This document shows, in pieces, positions 32,981 to 43,167 of a DNA stretch of 64,000 nt. Source of the stretch: Pseudomonas sp. MWU13-2105 (GTDB taxonomy: Bacteria > Pseudomonadota > Gammaproteobacteria > Pseudomonadales > Pseudomonadaceae). The DNA lies in the NCBI RefSeq assembly GCF_023242315.1, contig NZ_JALLIY010000022.1:1-64000 (forward strand), read 5' to 3'. The position numbers and the translations under genes are program-made. The notes under the pieces were generated by a model, which was not told where the DNA came from, made no database searches, and saw only the letters and a program-made list of their open reading frames with translations. How positions within the stretch are numbered: position 1 is the stretch's first letter; every line of letters begins with the position of its first letter.

Positions 32981-33210
32981 CAAAACAACTCCCGCTCCTG
33001 CTCAACTGGTTGCTCACGATCAGCCATGAAATCAGCGGTTACCCCCTCGCCATCAAACCAGCTATCCCACGACTCACCCGCAGGGGTAATAATCCGGGCT
33101 CTGCCGATAGCGACAACATCAACACGCCTTACGTCGTCAGGTAGCGCAGCGGCCTTTGGCAAGCGCACAGCCTGGCTACGATTGCTCTGAAATACGGAAC
33201 CTTGCTCCAT
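32980..33210 (-). CDS. vapB: VapB-type antitoxin
   Basis: A 76-residue antitoxin with an AbrB-like DNA-binding N terminus (VFQSNRSQAVRLPKAAALPD) and a C-terminal toxin-binding tail rich in Glu and Trp. It should neutralise VapC and repress the operon with it. Two matched operators and a third palindrome lie directly upstream, at 33222-33282. Confidence 0.92.
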   Translation of the reverse strand: MEQGSVFQSNRSQAVRLPKAAALPDDVRRVDVVAIGRARIITPAGESWDSWFDGEGVTADFMADREQPVEQERELF

Positions 33211-33221
33211 GTGACACCTCA

Positions 33222-33282
33222 GGGATATGCCTTACGTATATCCCACTGTAAAACAGTGAAGGGATATGTCAACGGTATATCC
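33222..33282. promoter_or_regulatory. vapBC operator array
   Basis: GGGATAT-N9-ATATCCC (33222-33244) and GGGATAT-N9-ATATCC (33261-33282) share arms and spacer length. Between them lies CACTGT-AAA-ACAGTG (33244-33258). The distance between the main sites is 39 bases. This is the expected arrangement for cooperative VapBC autorepression. Confidence 0.7.
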
Positions 33283-33418
33283 AAATTTTTCTTGAATGGA
33301 CTCGCTGGACTCCCGTTTCATTGGGCCAAGCATCGTTACCCATCACACCGAGACTGTCTGTCGCCCAACATCCTCGTTGAGCATCAGCATTTGGGACCAG
33401 ACAAGAACGAAGTTTCCG

Positions 33419-33521
33419 ACGTGTCGCTGAAACGAGATTTCAGCGACACGTTCTTCCCTCATGTTGCCGTCAGCGACATATCCCCACCACGTGTCGTCAA
33501 AACCGCAAAACAGAGACACGT
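33419..33521. repeat. ACGTGTCGCTGAAA inverted repeats
   Basis: A perfect 14-bp stem, ACGTGTCGCTGAAA and TTTCAGCGACACGT, with loop CGAGA lies at 33419-33451. Further on, ACGTGTC (33489-33495) faces GACACGT (33515-33521), and a GTCAGCGACA fragment lies between. No gene is visible in 33283-33543. The repeats may be a transcription stop, a binding site, or the edge of an inserted block. Confidence 0.5.
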
Positions 33522-33542
33522 TAGGCCAGGACCTGAGCATTC

Positions 33543-34361
33543 TCAGGGATAACTAAACCGCCTCGCCAACGTCAGTTCCCCCGGCGCCCGCATCGGCACG
33601 ATGAACGATTCCATCTTCTCGTTCACCGTCCCCTCCTCCGTAATCACCGTAACCTTCGCCGTGGTCAGTGGCTGCACGGCATTCTCCTGCCCGCCGCTCT
33701 CGTCATCGTCACTGCGATAACCACCACCGAAGTAGTTCACATAGATCAGGTACTGGCCTTTGATCGGTGCGGGCATGGAGAAAATCTCCGGACCGTAGCC
33801 GGTGGTCACGTCCACATCCAACGCCGCACCATTCGGAGCGACCCGGTCGCCGTACCAGATATGCGCACCATCCGGCGTCACCACATGCAAATCCAGGTCA
33901 GTGCCGTCCGTATCCCACGACAACAGAATCCGCAACTTGGCCGGGGTCGCCCCGCCGCCCACATTGAGAAACTGCACCCGCTTGCGCTGCTGCCCATCCG
34001 GGCTGCGCACTTCAACGCTATTACTGCCAGTGGGAAACGAAAACGGTCGATCAAAATTCCCCGACTCATCGATCTTCAACGGCATGCTCACGCCATTGAC
34101 GATCAGATTCCCCGGCATCCTGGCGCTCTTCGGCGCGCCCTTGATCATGCCCCGGATCCGCGCCGTATCCGCCTGGCCCGCAGGGGTGTTAACCGACGAG
34201 GCCGGGTAGTTGACGGTCTGGCGGAAGTGTTCGCCGTCCGGCGAGCCGGCATGCCAGCCGCCCTTGGGCGTGTCCAGCTGGATGCCGCTGTCGGCATGGG
34301 CCGCGTTCAGCACAACCAGGGCGCCGAGGAACAGGACAACGGTGGAGATGCGCAATTTCAT
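33543..34361 (-). CDS. yfaP: DUF2135 secreted protein, last gene of yfa operon
   Basis: A 272-residue protein with a signal peptide (STVVLFLGALVVLNAAHA) and a C-terminal DUF2135 domain: LRILLSWDTDGTDLDLHVVT and IWYGDRVAPNGAALDVDVTT. DUF2135 has a beta-sandwich look, and the acidic DLDLH motif may bind metal. It is the last gene of the alpha-2-macroglobulin operon and starts three bases after the yfaQ-like gene. A paralogue stands at the head of the same operon (43168-43959). The function is unknown; a periplasmic partner of YfaS is a fair guess. Confidence 0.85.
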   Translation of the reverse strand: MKLRISTVVLFLGALVVLNAAHADSGIQLDTPKGGWHAGSPDGEHFRQTVNYPASSVNTPAGQADTARIRGMIKGAPKSARMPGNLIVNGVSMPLKIDESGNFDRPFSFPTGSNSVEVRSPDGQQRKRVQFLNVGGGATPAKLRILLSWDTDGTDLDLHVVTPDGAHIWYGDRVAPNGAALDVDVTTGYGPEIFSMPAPIKGQYLIYVNYFGGGYRSDDDESGGQENAVQPLTTAKVTVITEEGTVNEKMESFIVPMRAPGELTLARRFSYP

Positions 34362-34364
34362 GGC

Positions 34365-36011
34365 CTATTCCAGTAACAGGTGACGGGCAAGCCCTTCGAC
34401 GTAATCTTCGTCCTGGCCGTTCGGATGGGCCTCGAACGCCAGGTGCAGGTATTCATGGGTCAGGTCGAGTCGGTCCTGCTGGGTCAGCACGCCGCGCACA
34501 TAGATGCGTTGGCGCTCGCGGTCGACATAAGGCCGACCGTAAGACACCCGACAGACCGCAAACTGGCTCAATTCGTTATAGCCGACTTCCTGGTCCAGGC
34601 GCTGGCGCCAGACGCGACGCTGTTTCAGCAGCCATTCCTGCGCTGCCGGCAACGGCTTACACGAAGCCACCGGGTTGTCCCAGCGGCTCAAACTCGCACG
34701 CGGATAAGCGTGCTGGAGAATCTGGTCGTAACGCTCGCCGTCCTTGGCCTGTTCCACCGCCTGTTGCCAGGACAGCTTGTCCGGGCCCGACTGATCAGAG
34801 TGGTAAGTCACCGGGCTGCCCGCCAGCACCAGGTCGCTGGTCCAGGCCGCGATACCCCGAGCTTCGGCGGTGGCCGGACGTGGAGCAACGCGCTGACGGC
34901 CGCTGCTGTCGTCAATGCTCAGGCAGTCGCCGCTACGGCCAGCGTTCTGCAACAGGTAGGTGCGGATCGCCACGGCCAGGGCCTTGGCGGCTTCGACCGG
35001 TTCGGTCTTGGCTTCACGTTGCAGGACACGGGCGACGTATTCCTCACGGTCCAGCCGCGCAACCAACTGCGGCTGACCGGCGTTCAGCAGCAGGAAGAGT
35101 TCGCCCGCGCTTTCGATATCCAACTGGTTGCCATTGGCGAAGTCGACCCGATAGTGGCCTTGCAAGGCACCGTTGGGAGCGGCTTGGCCATCAGCACGGG
35201 TAACACCTTTCAGCGGATAACGGGAAAACAGATCGACCTGCACGCAACGCCCGGCATCTTCGGACGAAGGCGATGGCAAGAAGCTACCCAGCACATCCGA
35301 GTAGTGCCGCAGCACCATCTGGCTGGTACCGCGACCACCAGCCCAAAGCGGCGTGCCGTCTTCCAACCAACCGGCAAAACCGCCCTGGCGTGAGTGCGCA
35401 TCCTGGTCGCCGAGCCAGCTCCAGGTCTTGACCCGCACGCGCCCGCCGAGCAGCCCCACCGCCTGACCATCGGCGGCATTGAGCACCACGTCCAGCAGCA
35501 GTTTGCGCGCCGAGTCCTGAGCGGGCAGCGTGCGCAGCGCTTCCAACAATTGCACCACGGGGACACGGGTTTGCGGTTGCAGTTGGTTGAAACTCAGTAG
35601 CCAAGCGGGCGCCTGCCGTGCCTGCCAGTAGGCGCGCCATTGACCGTCATCGATCTTCAAACGCTTGGGATCAAAGTACAAACCACAGGAACGGACCAAG
35701 GCAGCATCCCGGGCAATACTGCCGCCCGGGGTGCAGCAATAGACTTCCTCGTGATCCTGCCCATGACAATCGTAGGCAGGCTCTTTCTGGTCGGTGTCCA
35801 CCAACCAGGCATAGACGAAGAGTTTCCACAGGCTGCCCAACGGCGTTTGCAGATCCGCCGGCAACGGCTCGCGGTTGAGCACCTGGGTGGTGTTCAACTG
35901 CACCAGTTCATAACCACCTGCGGTTTTCCAGGCCAGGCGCAAGGGCGCTTCCTCTGCCGTCGCCAGCAGAGGAACGATACACAACAGTAACCAAGCCAGT
36001 GGGCGGGTCAT
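34365..36011 (-). CDS. yfaQ: DUF2300 / SpoIID-like secreted protein (YfaQ type)
   Basis: A 548-residue exported protein (signal MTRPLAWLLLCIVPLLATAE). The N-terminal half contains cysteines (YCCTPGG, VRSCGLYFD), and the second half resembles SpoIID/amidase-enhancer domains: EYVARVLQREAKTEPVEAAK and SPVTYHSDQSGPDKLSW. SpoIID acts on peptidoglycan glycan strands, which suggests cell-wall work. It ends with LTHEYLHLAFEAHPNG, an HEYLH motif like a zinc peptidase site. The ATG at 36011 lies one base after the yfaS stop. Confidence 0.82.
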   Translation of the reverse strand: MTRPLAWLLLCIVPLLATAEEAPLRLAWKTAGGYELVQLNTTQVLNREPLPADLQTPLGSLWKLFVYAWLVDTDQKEPAYDCHGQDHEEVYCCTPGGSIARDAALVRSCGLYFDPKRLKIDDGQWRAYWQARQAPAWLLSFNQLQPQTRVPVVQLLEALRTLPAQDSARKLLLDVVLNAADGQAVGLLGGRVRVKTWSWLGDQDAHSRQGGFAGWLEDGTPLWAGGRGTSQMVLRHYSDVLGSFLPSPSSEDAGRCVQVDLFSRYPLKGVTRADGQAAPNGALQGHYRVDFANGNQLDIESAGELFLLLNAGQPQLVARLDREEYVARVLQREAKTEPVEAAKALAVAIRTYLLQNAGRSGDCLSIDDSSGRQRVAPRPATAEARGIAAWTSDLVLAGSPVTYHSDQSGPDKLSWQQAVEQAKDGERYDQILQHAYPRASLSRWDNPVASCKPLPAAQEWLLKQRRVWRQRLDQEVGYNELSQFAVCRVSYGRPYVDRERQRIYVRGVLTQQDRLDLTHEYLHLAFEAHPNGQDEDYVEGLARHLLLE

Positions 36012-36012
36012 G

Positions 36013-39000
36013 TTATTCGACTGTGATCTGCCCAAGCGCCGGCTTCTGCTCCTGGGCCTGGTGCTCTGGCGCATAGATCTGGCTGAAACGCGCCGGCGGC
36101 AACTTGAACTGGCCCTTCTGCGAGAAGCGGATCAGGTGGCGCAGGCGCACTTCACCGTTGAGGCTGTTGACCGGTACACCGTAAGCCATCTGCCCCGGTT
36201 CGAAATGCGCCTTCTCCAAAGGCGTGGCTTCAGCACCGGCCAGCCCGGCAAGGTTGACGCCCCAGGTGGTGCGCTCAACGTCCGCACCCGGCGGCAACGG
36301 CACTTCGAGCATGCCGTAGCGCAACGGTTTGGGGCTCTTGGTGCTGAGGATCACTTCGTCCAGGTAGAGGCTGTCGCTGGACAACGGCTTGTCGCCCACG
36401 GCCTTGAGGCTGAAGGTGTAGGCGTCGTCGCCCGGCACCAGTTCCAGCAAGCGACGCTTGATCTGCACCGGCAGGTCGTCCGGCACTTTCTGCTGGCTGA
36501 GGTAGCTCAGTTTGGCCCGCAATGGACGCTCCTGTGCACCGCTCACGGTCAGCACGCTCGGCACACCCGTGCCCTGCCATTGCCAGTAGTTTTCACCGGT
36601 CCCGCCCTGACGCGCTTGCCAGCCTTCGCCCGGGATCAGGGTGACCGTTTTCGGGGTCTGCTCGACGCTGCGTTGCAGCCAGGTCAGGGCCAGCGCACGT
36701 TCCAGGGTCGATTGCTGCGGCAACAGACGTTGCAACAGGTCCTGGGCCAGGTCGGCGTTGAACGGTTTGATCGACAGGTTCAAGGCGCTGGCGAACGGTT
36801 GCGAGCTGGCACCGAGGCGCTGTTCGGCCGCGGGCAGTTGCTTGCTGAACGCATCCGGCAAGGCGACTTTGCTCTGGCGGGCCAGGGCGGCGGTCAGCAC
36901 TCGCGCACTGGCCAGGCCCAGGGCCGAATCCGGTGCGCTCATGATCACGCTGTCCTGGCCATCGTCCATCAGGTTGGCGTCGGCGCCCTCGCCGGCTTTC
37001 GCCAGTTCGTCCATCAGGCCGCTCAGCAGGGTGTTCACCGGCAGTTGCATGTCCTTGGCGAACGACAGTACCAGCGCCCGTTGCAGCAATGGCGTGACGG
37101 CGGCCTGTTTGCCGTAGACATCCAGCACCCGCTGCCAGTGATCCGGCGGCAGGCTGATGCCCAGCGCCTTGCTGGCGTGCCAGTCGGCGTAATAGGCGTA
37201 ACCGGTCAGGAAAGCATCCGGAGTGACATCTTCACCCCACCAGGTGAACCAGGCATCCGGCCCGGCCATCGAGACCAGCCGCAGGCGGCTGTTCTGCATG
37301 ATCAGACGCAGACGGTCGCGCACCTGGGCGTTGGCCGACAGCGCCGGGTAGGCGATGCTCAACGGCAGCAGCTGGCTGGCGGTCTGTTCAACGCCGCCAT
37401 AGGGGTAGCTGAGCAGATCATCGAGGTTGGCGCGGAACAGCGCTTGCGGGCTGTCGTCGAGACGCAGGCGGATATCGCTGGCGTCCGCCGGCAGGCTCAG
37501 CGGGGTGTCGCCGCTGGCTACGCTGAGGTTCTGGCTTTGTGTCACTTGCCAGCCGTCACCCACTGCACTCAAGCGTACCGCCAGGGCATCCTGGGATTTG
37601 CCATCCTGTTGCAGCTCGGCGCTCCAGTCGCCACTGCTCAGCGGGGTCGCCGGCAGCGGGATGTAGTTGATGCCTTTGTTCAGCGACAGCGGCAGACGCT
37701 GTTCCTGACCGGCGTAGCGAATCACCAGTTCGGCCTTGACCGGCTTGTCGGCCTGGCTGAAAGCGAACAGGCCAAGCTTCGGTTGGTCGCCAGTGCGGAA
37801 GTGGGTCGGGCCGCTCCATTTCAGGTACAGCGGTTTGTCGGAACGGATGAACTGGTTCTTCTGCCCCACCTGCCCGGCATCGGCGATGGCCCGGGCGGTG
37901 ATGCGCCAGCGGGTCAGGGAGTCCGGCATGCGGAAGGTGAAACGCACCTTGCCGTTGGCGTCGGTCACCAGCTCCGGCTGCCAGGCAGCGGTGTCGACGT
38001 CTTCACGGCGCGGCCGCTCCAGCACTTTCACCCCACGTTCGCTGCGGTTGGCCTTGCCCGGTGCGCCCGGGCTGCCCGGCAATGCCACGTCGTAGCTGAT
38101 AAACGACAGGCTGGCGCTGGTGCGCACGTTGTTGCGCCGTGGGTGGTAGAAAAACTGGTCGATGCTCGGTGCCACTTCCGGTTGCAGCGCGTAGATCATT
38201 TCATCCACCACGCTGACGGTCAGGTGCGCCGGGATCGGCTTGCCGGCGAACTGGGTGGTCAGGTCCACCGAGACGGTGTCACCCGGTTGGTAGCTTTCTT
38301 TGTCGGTGGCGATGGCCACCTCGATCTGCGGCGTGGTGACCTTGAGGCCGGCGTTCTGGAAGCTGTATTCGCCGCCCTTGGTGTAGAGCACCGAGAAGGT
38401 CAGGTTGGGAGCGTAGTTGTCCTTCACCGGAATCCGCGCACGGTATTGCGTGTCGCTGATTTTTTCCAGGCGCAACCAATCGCCGCCCTTGGACAGTAAT
38501 GCGGTAGCTTCGACCTTGTCGCGTTCCAGCGAGAGCAGCGCGTCGGTGACCGGCTCCGGGAAGGTGATCAGCGCCAGGGCTTCATCACCGGCCTGGTACT
38601 CGGGCTTGTCGAGGAGGATTTCCACGGTGCCGGGCACGGCTTTCACGCCATCGCCGGTCACCGAATGGCCAGTGGCGCCAAGGATGCGCTCGTGATCGTC
38701 CTTGAGCGACAGGTTGTAGGTGCCGGGACGGTCGAAGGTGACGCTGAAGCCTTTGTCGTTGGCCGCCAGCTTGCCGCCACCGGTGGACTGGTCTTCCAGG
38801 CGGACCCAGCTATAGGTGCTCGGCGTGCCGGCATTGGGCTGGGCAACAGTGGACTCGCTGGCATAGCCGAACGCGACCTTCTCGCCGGTCGCACTGAAGC
38901 GCTGCGGCGCCGACAGGCGATAGCGGGCCGCGCCACGCTCGATCAGGATTTCCTTGGTGGTCTTGACCCGATACGCCGCGCCATCGCTGGCAAACACGGT

Positions 39001-40584
39001 GAGCATGTAACGGCTCGGTTTTTCCGCCGCCGGCAGGTCAAGCACGGCCTGGCCCTTGTCGTCGGTGGTCAGTTCGGTGCTGGTCAGTTCCACCGGGAAT
39101 TGCCCGAGGTATTGCAGCTCGTTGTCAACCATCGACAGTTGCTGGGCACGCAGGCTCAGTTGCACGCGGGCATCGGCCACCGGCTTGCCGTCCGGGTAAA
39201 GCAACAGCAATTTGCCCTTGATCGGCTCGCCAGTGCGGAAGTCCTGCTTGGCCAGGTCCATGGAAATTTCAAAGTGCGGCTTGATGTACTCGGCGACGCG
39301 GAAGGCGCTGCTGTAGGTCTGGTCGCGGTAGTTGAAACGCAGTTCGTAACCGCCGGCCACGGCGTTGTCCGGCAGTTGGAAACGGCCCTGGGTCCCGGAC
39401 TTGGCGTCCAGGTTCAGGTCCAGGGTCTGCAAGGTGGTGCCGGTGGCATCCAGCACGCTGACGCGCACCGGGGCGGTGGTCGGGTTGACCGAGTCGCGGG
39501 CGTTCTTGAATTCGCGACCGACGATCTTCATCGACACCCAATCCCCCGGCCGGTACAACGGCCGGTCGGTGAAGGCGTAGAGCTTGGTGTCGTAGATTTC
39601 GCTGTCGTAATAGAAGTTCTCGGAGACGAAGACACCGCCCTCGTCGTCCTCGCCGATCATGAACGAGCGCTCCGGGCTGACGTGCTTGAGGCGCAGCAGG
39701 CCATCGGCATCGGTCTCGCCGCTGCTCATCACGCCCAGGCCGTCGGTCCACAGCACCTTGACCTTGGGCACCGAGCTGCCTTCATGCTTGCGTGCCGCCC
39801 AGACCAGCAGTTCGTCGCCGGCGATCTTGCTCACGGCCACGGTGTTGGAGACAAACACCACGGTGGTCGCGCGGTATTTGCCGATCAGCGCTTCCACCAG
39901 GTACAAACCCGGCTTGAGTTTGCCCAGCGGGATATAGACGTTACCGGGAGCAACGCTGATGAACTGGCTGGAGGAGCCGGCCAGGTCGACGCCCTTCGGC
40001 GGTTGGATCGGCTTGGCGTCCCACAGCGGGTAGCGGAACTGGCTGACCATTGGCAGGCCGGGCAGCGGCGCGTATTGCGGATGATTGTCGTACGGGGTCG
40101 GCGCAGCGATGGCCTGGCCCATTTTCAGTTCCGGTACTTCCTCGGTCACTTGCTTGCGCGACTCGTAGGAGAACGCCCGCTGCATCACGCGACGGGATTT
40201 GCGGTACCAGTTGTCCCACAGGTAGGCCAGGGTGTTGGACAGCCCTTCGCCCTTGAACTGGCCGTCGCTGACCACCCGGTGCAGGTTCTTCTGCCGCTTG
40301 AGGAATTCCAGCGGCTGGTCGATGCGGTACACGCGGATATCCGCACCGCCGTAAGGCTCCATGCGGAAACGCCGGTAGTCGCGGCCCGGCGCTTCGAGGC
40401 GGACCAGGGCCTGCTCGTCGCTGGCGAAGCTACTGTCGGCCAGCAGGAAGAAACTCTCGCCGGCCACCGGCGTGTAGTTGCTCGGCGGCACCGAGTCATC
40501 GGCGGCAGCGGCGACAACCGGCAGCAGCACGGCCAGGGCGAAAACCATTCGGGAAAACAGACGCTTCATGGGAGACCCGTTCAT
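36013..40584 (-). CDS. yfaS: Bacterial alpha-2-macroglobulin lacking the thioester cysteine (YfaS type)
   Basis: A 1,523-residue periplasmic protein with signal peptide ([16 protein letters not shown]) and the MG-domain chain of bacterial alpha-2-macroglobulins, including the central [15 protein letters not shown] motif, the bait and A2M regions around 900, and a TED domain. At the thioester position the sequence reads YPYGGVEQT (near residue 1060), so the reactive cysteine of CxEQ is glycine. This matches the YfaS branch, which cannot form the covalent trap. The start at 40584 overlaps the previous stop as ATGA; an alternative ATG at 40569 also precedes the signal peptide. It lies within the yfa operon. 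Confidence 0.93.
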   Translation of the reverse strand: MNGSPMKRLFSRMVFALAVLLPVVAAAADDSVPPSNYTPVAGESFFLLADSSFASDEQALVRLEAPGRDYRRFRMEPYGGADIRVYRIDQPLEFLKRQKNLHRVVSDGQFKGEGLSNTLAYLWDNWYRKSRRVMQRAFSYESRKQVTEEVPELKMGQAIAAPTPYDNHPQYAPLPGLPMVSQFRYPLWDAKPIQPPKGVDLAGSSSQFISVAPGNVYIPLGKLKPGLYLVEALIGKYRATTVVFVSNTVAVSKIAGDELLVWAARKHEGSSVPKVKVLWTDGLGVMSSGETDADGLLRLKHVSPERSFMIGEDDEGGVFVSENFYYDSEIYDTKLYAFTDRPLYRPGDWVSMKIVGREFKNARDSVNPTTAPVRVSVLDATGTTLQTLDLNLDAKSGTQGRFQLPDNAVAGGYELRFNYRDQTYSSAFRVAEYIKPHFEISMDLAKQDFRTGEPIKGKLLLLYPDGKPVADARVQLSLRAQQLSMVDNELQYLGQFPVELTSTELTTDDKGQAVLDLPAAEKPSRYMLTVFASDGAAYRVKTTKEILIERGAARYRLSAPQRFSATGEKVAFGYASESTVAQPNAGTPSTYSWVRLEDQSTGGGKLAANDKGFSVTFDRPGTYNLSLKDDHERILGATGHSVTGDGVKAVPGTVEILLDKPEYQAGDEALALITFPEPVTDALLSLERDKVEATALLSKGGDWLRLEKISDTQYRARIPVKDNYAPNLTFSVLYTKGGEYSFQNAGLKVTTPQIEVAIATDKESYQPGDTVSVDLTTQFAGKPIPAHLTVSVVDEMIYALQPEVAPSIDQFFYHPRRNNVRTSASLSFISYDVALPGSPGAPGKANRSERGVKVLERPRREDVDTAAWQPELVTDANGKVRFTFRMPDSLTRWRITARAIADAGQVGQKNQFIRSDKPLYLKWSGPTHFRTGDQPKLGLFAFSQADKPVKAELVIRYAGQEQRLPLSLNKGINYIPLPATPLSSGDWSAELQQDGKSQDALAVRLSAVGDGWQVTQSQNLSVASGDTPLSLPADASDIRLRLDDSPQALFRANLDDLLSYPYGGVEQTASQLLPLSIAYPALSANAQVRDRLRLIMQNSRLRLVSMAGPDAWFTWWGEDVTPDAFLTGYAYYADWHASKALGISLPPDHWQRVLDVYGKQAAVTPLLQRALVLSFAKDMQLPVNTLLSGLMDELAKAGEGADANLMDDGQDSVIMSAPDSALGLASARVLTAALARQSKVALPDAFSKQLPAAEQRLGASSQPFASALNLSIKPFNADLAQDLLQRLLPQQSTLERALALTWLQRSVEQTPKTVTLIPGEGWQARQGGTGENYWQWQGTGVPSVLTVSGAQERPLRAKLSYLSQQKVPDDLPVQIKRRLLELVPGDDAYTFSLKAVGDKPLSSDSLYLDEVILSTKSPKPLRYGMLEVPLPPGADVERTTWGVNLAGLAGAEATPLEKAHFEPGQMAYGVPVNSLNGEVRLRHLIRFSQKGQFKLPPARFSQIYAPEHQAQEQKPALGQITVE

Positions 40585-41222
40585 CGAGAGAGGAAGTTCA
40601 GCCGGTAGACGCCGATGAAGTTGGGGTTCGTTGCATCGGGTATCCATCGGGTGTCCTTCCATGTCATGAGTTGCTGCACGCTGGCGGAGCGCATGCCGTT
40701 ATCGGTGGGGGTGGTGGTGCCGGTGTGATAGGCGATGTTGCGGCCCATCCAGATCATCAGGTGCTGGTCGTCGCCCTGGTCGAAGAACAGCAGGTCGCCG
40801 GGCCGCGCCTGGTTGAGGTCGCGGCTGACCAGTTGACTGTTGAACTGGATCAGCTTGATCGCATTGACGTAGGGCCCGACCTTGCCGCCGCCCTGTTGCC
40901 ATTGCTGGGCCAGGTTGCGCTGGCCCTCGCTGAGGACCAGTTCGGGCGGCAGGTAGCGGTTGGACAGGCCATTGGCCCGCAACCATTTGTCGTCATGGGT
41001 TTTCAGCGCTTCGTTGGCGGCGAAACGCACCAGCCCGGCGCAGTCCTGCTGGTACCAGCGCGGGCTCGGGCCCTGGGTCAGTTGCTCCTGGGCGATACGC
41101 ACGAACCAGGCGCGGAACACCTGCGATTGCTCGACGTCCAGGGGCGGTGTTTCCAGGGCGAACGCGGGCACGCTGAACAGCAGCGCCAGCACGCACAGGC
41201 CTTTCCGGGCACGCCCCCCCAT
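40581..41222 (-). CDS. yfaT: DUF1175 secreted protein (YfaT type), NlpC/P60-like
   Basis: A 213-residue exported protein ([18 protein letters not shown]). It has an NlpC/P60-like pair, Cys in [13 protein letters not shown] and His in [11 protein letters not shown], so it may be a cysteine peptidase or amidase on peptidoglycan peptides. The ATG at 41222 abuts a REPIN, which leaves no ordinary ribosome site; the frame is open through the REPIN up to 41438, so the real start could lie upstream or translation may depend on the repeat. It overlaps yfaS by four bases. Confidence 0.82.
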   Translation of the reverse strand: MGGRARKGLCVLALLFSVPAFALETPPLDVEQSQVFRAWFVRIAQEQLTQGPSPRWYQQDCAGLVRFAANEALKTHDDKWLRANGLSNRYLPPELVLSEGQRNLAQQWQQGGGKVGPYVNAIKLIQFNSQLVSRDLNQARPGDLLFFDQGDDQHLMIWMGRNIAYHTGTTTPTDNGMRSASVQQLMTWKDTRWIPDATNPNFIGVYRLNFLSR

Positions 41223-41355
41223 TGTGGCGAGTGGGCTTGCCCACGCTGGGGTGCGCAGCAGCCCTGAAACCTGCAAGCGAGGTCGATCTGACGGAATGCG
41301 TTGGCCGGTTTTGCGACTGCTGCGCAGTCGAACGTGGGCAAGCCCACTCGCCACA
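41223..41355. repeat. REPIN inside the yfa operon
   Basis: TTGTGGCGAGTGGGCTTGCC and GGGCAAGCCCACTCGCCACA face each other between the yfaA-type and yfaT-type genes. The repeat touches the yfaT start codon. Confidence 0.85.
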
Positions 41356-41407
41356 GTGGTGCAGCGTTGCCATCCCGATAGCGCCGTGCCAATCGCGAAC
41401 ATAGGCG

Positions 41408-43132
41408 TCACATCGCGCGCCATTGCAGCGGCAACCACTGCCAGTGGCCGTCCGGCTCGCTGCCTTCCGGCAGGGTCAGGGCGTACTTGCCGAAACCGGC
41501 GAGCTTTTGCAGCTTGGGAATCAGGTGGGTCTGCGCGGCGTTGCGGAACACCGGCTCCATGTCCTGCGGCAGGCTGTCGAGGGTTTCCTGCTGCATCAGT
41601 TGCGCCAGGGAGTCCGGGCCGAGGTAGACCGGCATCAGCACGTCCTTGGGCAGCACGTCGGCCAGCGGCGGGAAGTGCTTGTCTAGGGTGCCAAGGGCCT
41701 TGTCCACCAGCTTGTCATCCAGGGAAAACAACAGGGTCGAACCGTGTCGCGCCAGGCTCACGCGGAAGAAGCCCTTGCCGGTGATGGCGTCGGGGTTCTC
41801 GGCTTCCTTGGCGGCGTACTGGCCAAAGGTCGAACTGACCTGGCGCTTCCATTGGTGAACGCTGTCTTTGTGCTGCTCGTCGATGGGGAACAGGCCGCCG
41901 TCGACATTGCTTTCCTTGCTCCCGACCATCGAGCCGAACAGCTTGCCCAGGTCGGCGTCGAGACTGTCATTGTCCTTGGTCAGGTTCGCCACCAGCAACG
42001 GTGTGTACAGGCGCGAGTCGGCGTACCAGCAAAGGCCGGCGGCACCGCTCATATGCTCGGTGAGTTTCTTCGCGGTGGCCTCGTCGGCCCCCAGTTTGAC
42101 CAGCAGCGGTTGTTGCTGCTCGGCGGCCAACGGCAGCGCGACGCAGGCGCTGGCGCCCACCGGCATGGCTTGCCAGATCGGCTTGAAGTCGAAGTCGGCG
42201 GCTTTGTCCTGCTCATCCAGGGCGAGGAAGCTGTGCCAGCCCTTGTCGTCCATATCCAGGCGCAGGCCGGCGAAGTTGGGGATAAAGCGCTGGTAACCCA
42301 TGGCCAGGACGCTGGACGCAATCGAGATGCGCTGCTTCACGACCGTTTCACGGGGCTTGAGACCGAAGGCTTCGGGGAACAGTTTGTCGCCGTTGAGCAA
42401 CGCCGCCAGGGCCTGGGTCGAGACCTCGCCCGGGGACAATTCGCTGTCGTCGCTGGTTTGCTCATAGAGCCGCTCCGGATTGGACAGCACCACCAGCTTG
42501 TCGCCACGGGAGGCGAACAACAGGGCTTTGCTGGCGTTGTAGGCCAGGCGATAGAGCGGCACGCTGTCACCGGCGACTTTCACTTCGCCGACCTTGGTCA
42601 GTTGGGTGTCGTCCAGCGCGACATGGGCCAGGGGTTCGAGCAGCTTGGCCAGGCCGCCGCGGTCCATCACCAGCAGGAAGTCCTTGAGCCGACCGTCGGC
42701 ACCACGCCACAGGGCGATATCCGCCGGCTGGTCGAAGAGTTGCTCGATCAGGTTGTCCTGCAGCTTGAGGTCATGCTCGTAGATGATCCGCCGCAGGCTG
42801 CCGATCAGGCCGAGACGATCACCGTGGGTTTCGTAATAGAAGACGAAATCCTCGGTCAGGGTGTCGCGCAGGAACGGCACGCTGAGCAGGTCCTTGGGCA
42901 ACTGGCTCAGCGAGGCGGTTTCCAGCAGCGCGTCCGGGCGGCTCACGCCGAGTTTTTCCAGGGCCAGCTCCGGCGCCGGGGCGGCCGGCTTGTGGTGGAA
43001 AAACCAGCCCAGGCCGCCGGCCACCGTAGCGGCCACGCATAGCCCGAGCACAAGGCCCAGCCAACGGCGCGAGCCGGCAGGTTGAGGGGCAGCCGGTACA
43101 GCGGCGTCCGGGGAAGCTGTGTTATCGCTCAT
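41408..43132 (-). CDS. yfaA: DUF2138 membrane-anchored protein (YfaA type)
   Basis: A 574-residue protein with a single N-terminal membrane anchor ([20 protein letters not shown], residues 25-45) after a short proline/alanine-rich cytoplasmic tail, and a large periplasmic DUF2138 domain. Family-like stretches are [20 protein letters not shown] and [21 protein letters not shown] chose MSDNTASPD at 43132; an ATG five codons earlier is possible. The function is unknown beyond its constant association with yfaS. Confidence 0.82.
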   Translation of the reverse strand: MSDNTASPDAAVPAAPQPAGSRRWLGLVLGLCVAATVAGGLGWFFHHKPAAPAPELALEKLGVSRPDALLETASLSQLPKDLLSVPFLRDTLTEDFVFYYETHGDRLGLIGSLRRIIYEHDLKLQDNLIEQLFDQPADIALWRGADGRLKDFLLVMDRGGLAKLLEPLAHVALDDTQLTKVGEVKVAGDSVPLYRLAYNASKALLFASRGDKLVVLSNPERLYEQTSDDSELSPGEVSTQALAALLNGDKLFPEAFGLKPRETVVKQRISIASSVLAMGYQRFIPNFAGLRLDMDDKGWHSFLALDEQDKAADFDFKPIWQAMPVGASACVALPLAAEQQQPLLVKLGADEATAKKLTEHMSGAAGLCWYADSRLYTPLLVANLTKDNDSLDADLGKLFGSMVGSKESNVDGGLFPIDEQHKDSVHQWKRQVSSTFGQYAAKEAENPDAITGKGFFRVSLARHGSTLLFSLDDKLVDKALGTLDKHFPPLADVLPKDVLMPVYLGPDSLAQLMQQETLDSLPQDMEPVFRNAAQTHLIPKLQKLAGFGKYALTLPEGSEPDGHWQWLPLQWRAM

Positions 43133-43167
43133 GTTCGCAAAGCCCATTCATCCGTGGAGCGGGATGT

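Noticed and set aside
36010-38499. An 829-codon open frame opposite yfaS
   Set aside because: It lies wholly antisense to a well-supported gene, has the Gln/Arg/His-rich composition typical of GC-rich shadow frames, and shows no domain or ribosome site.
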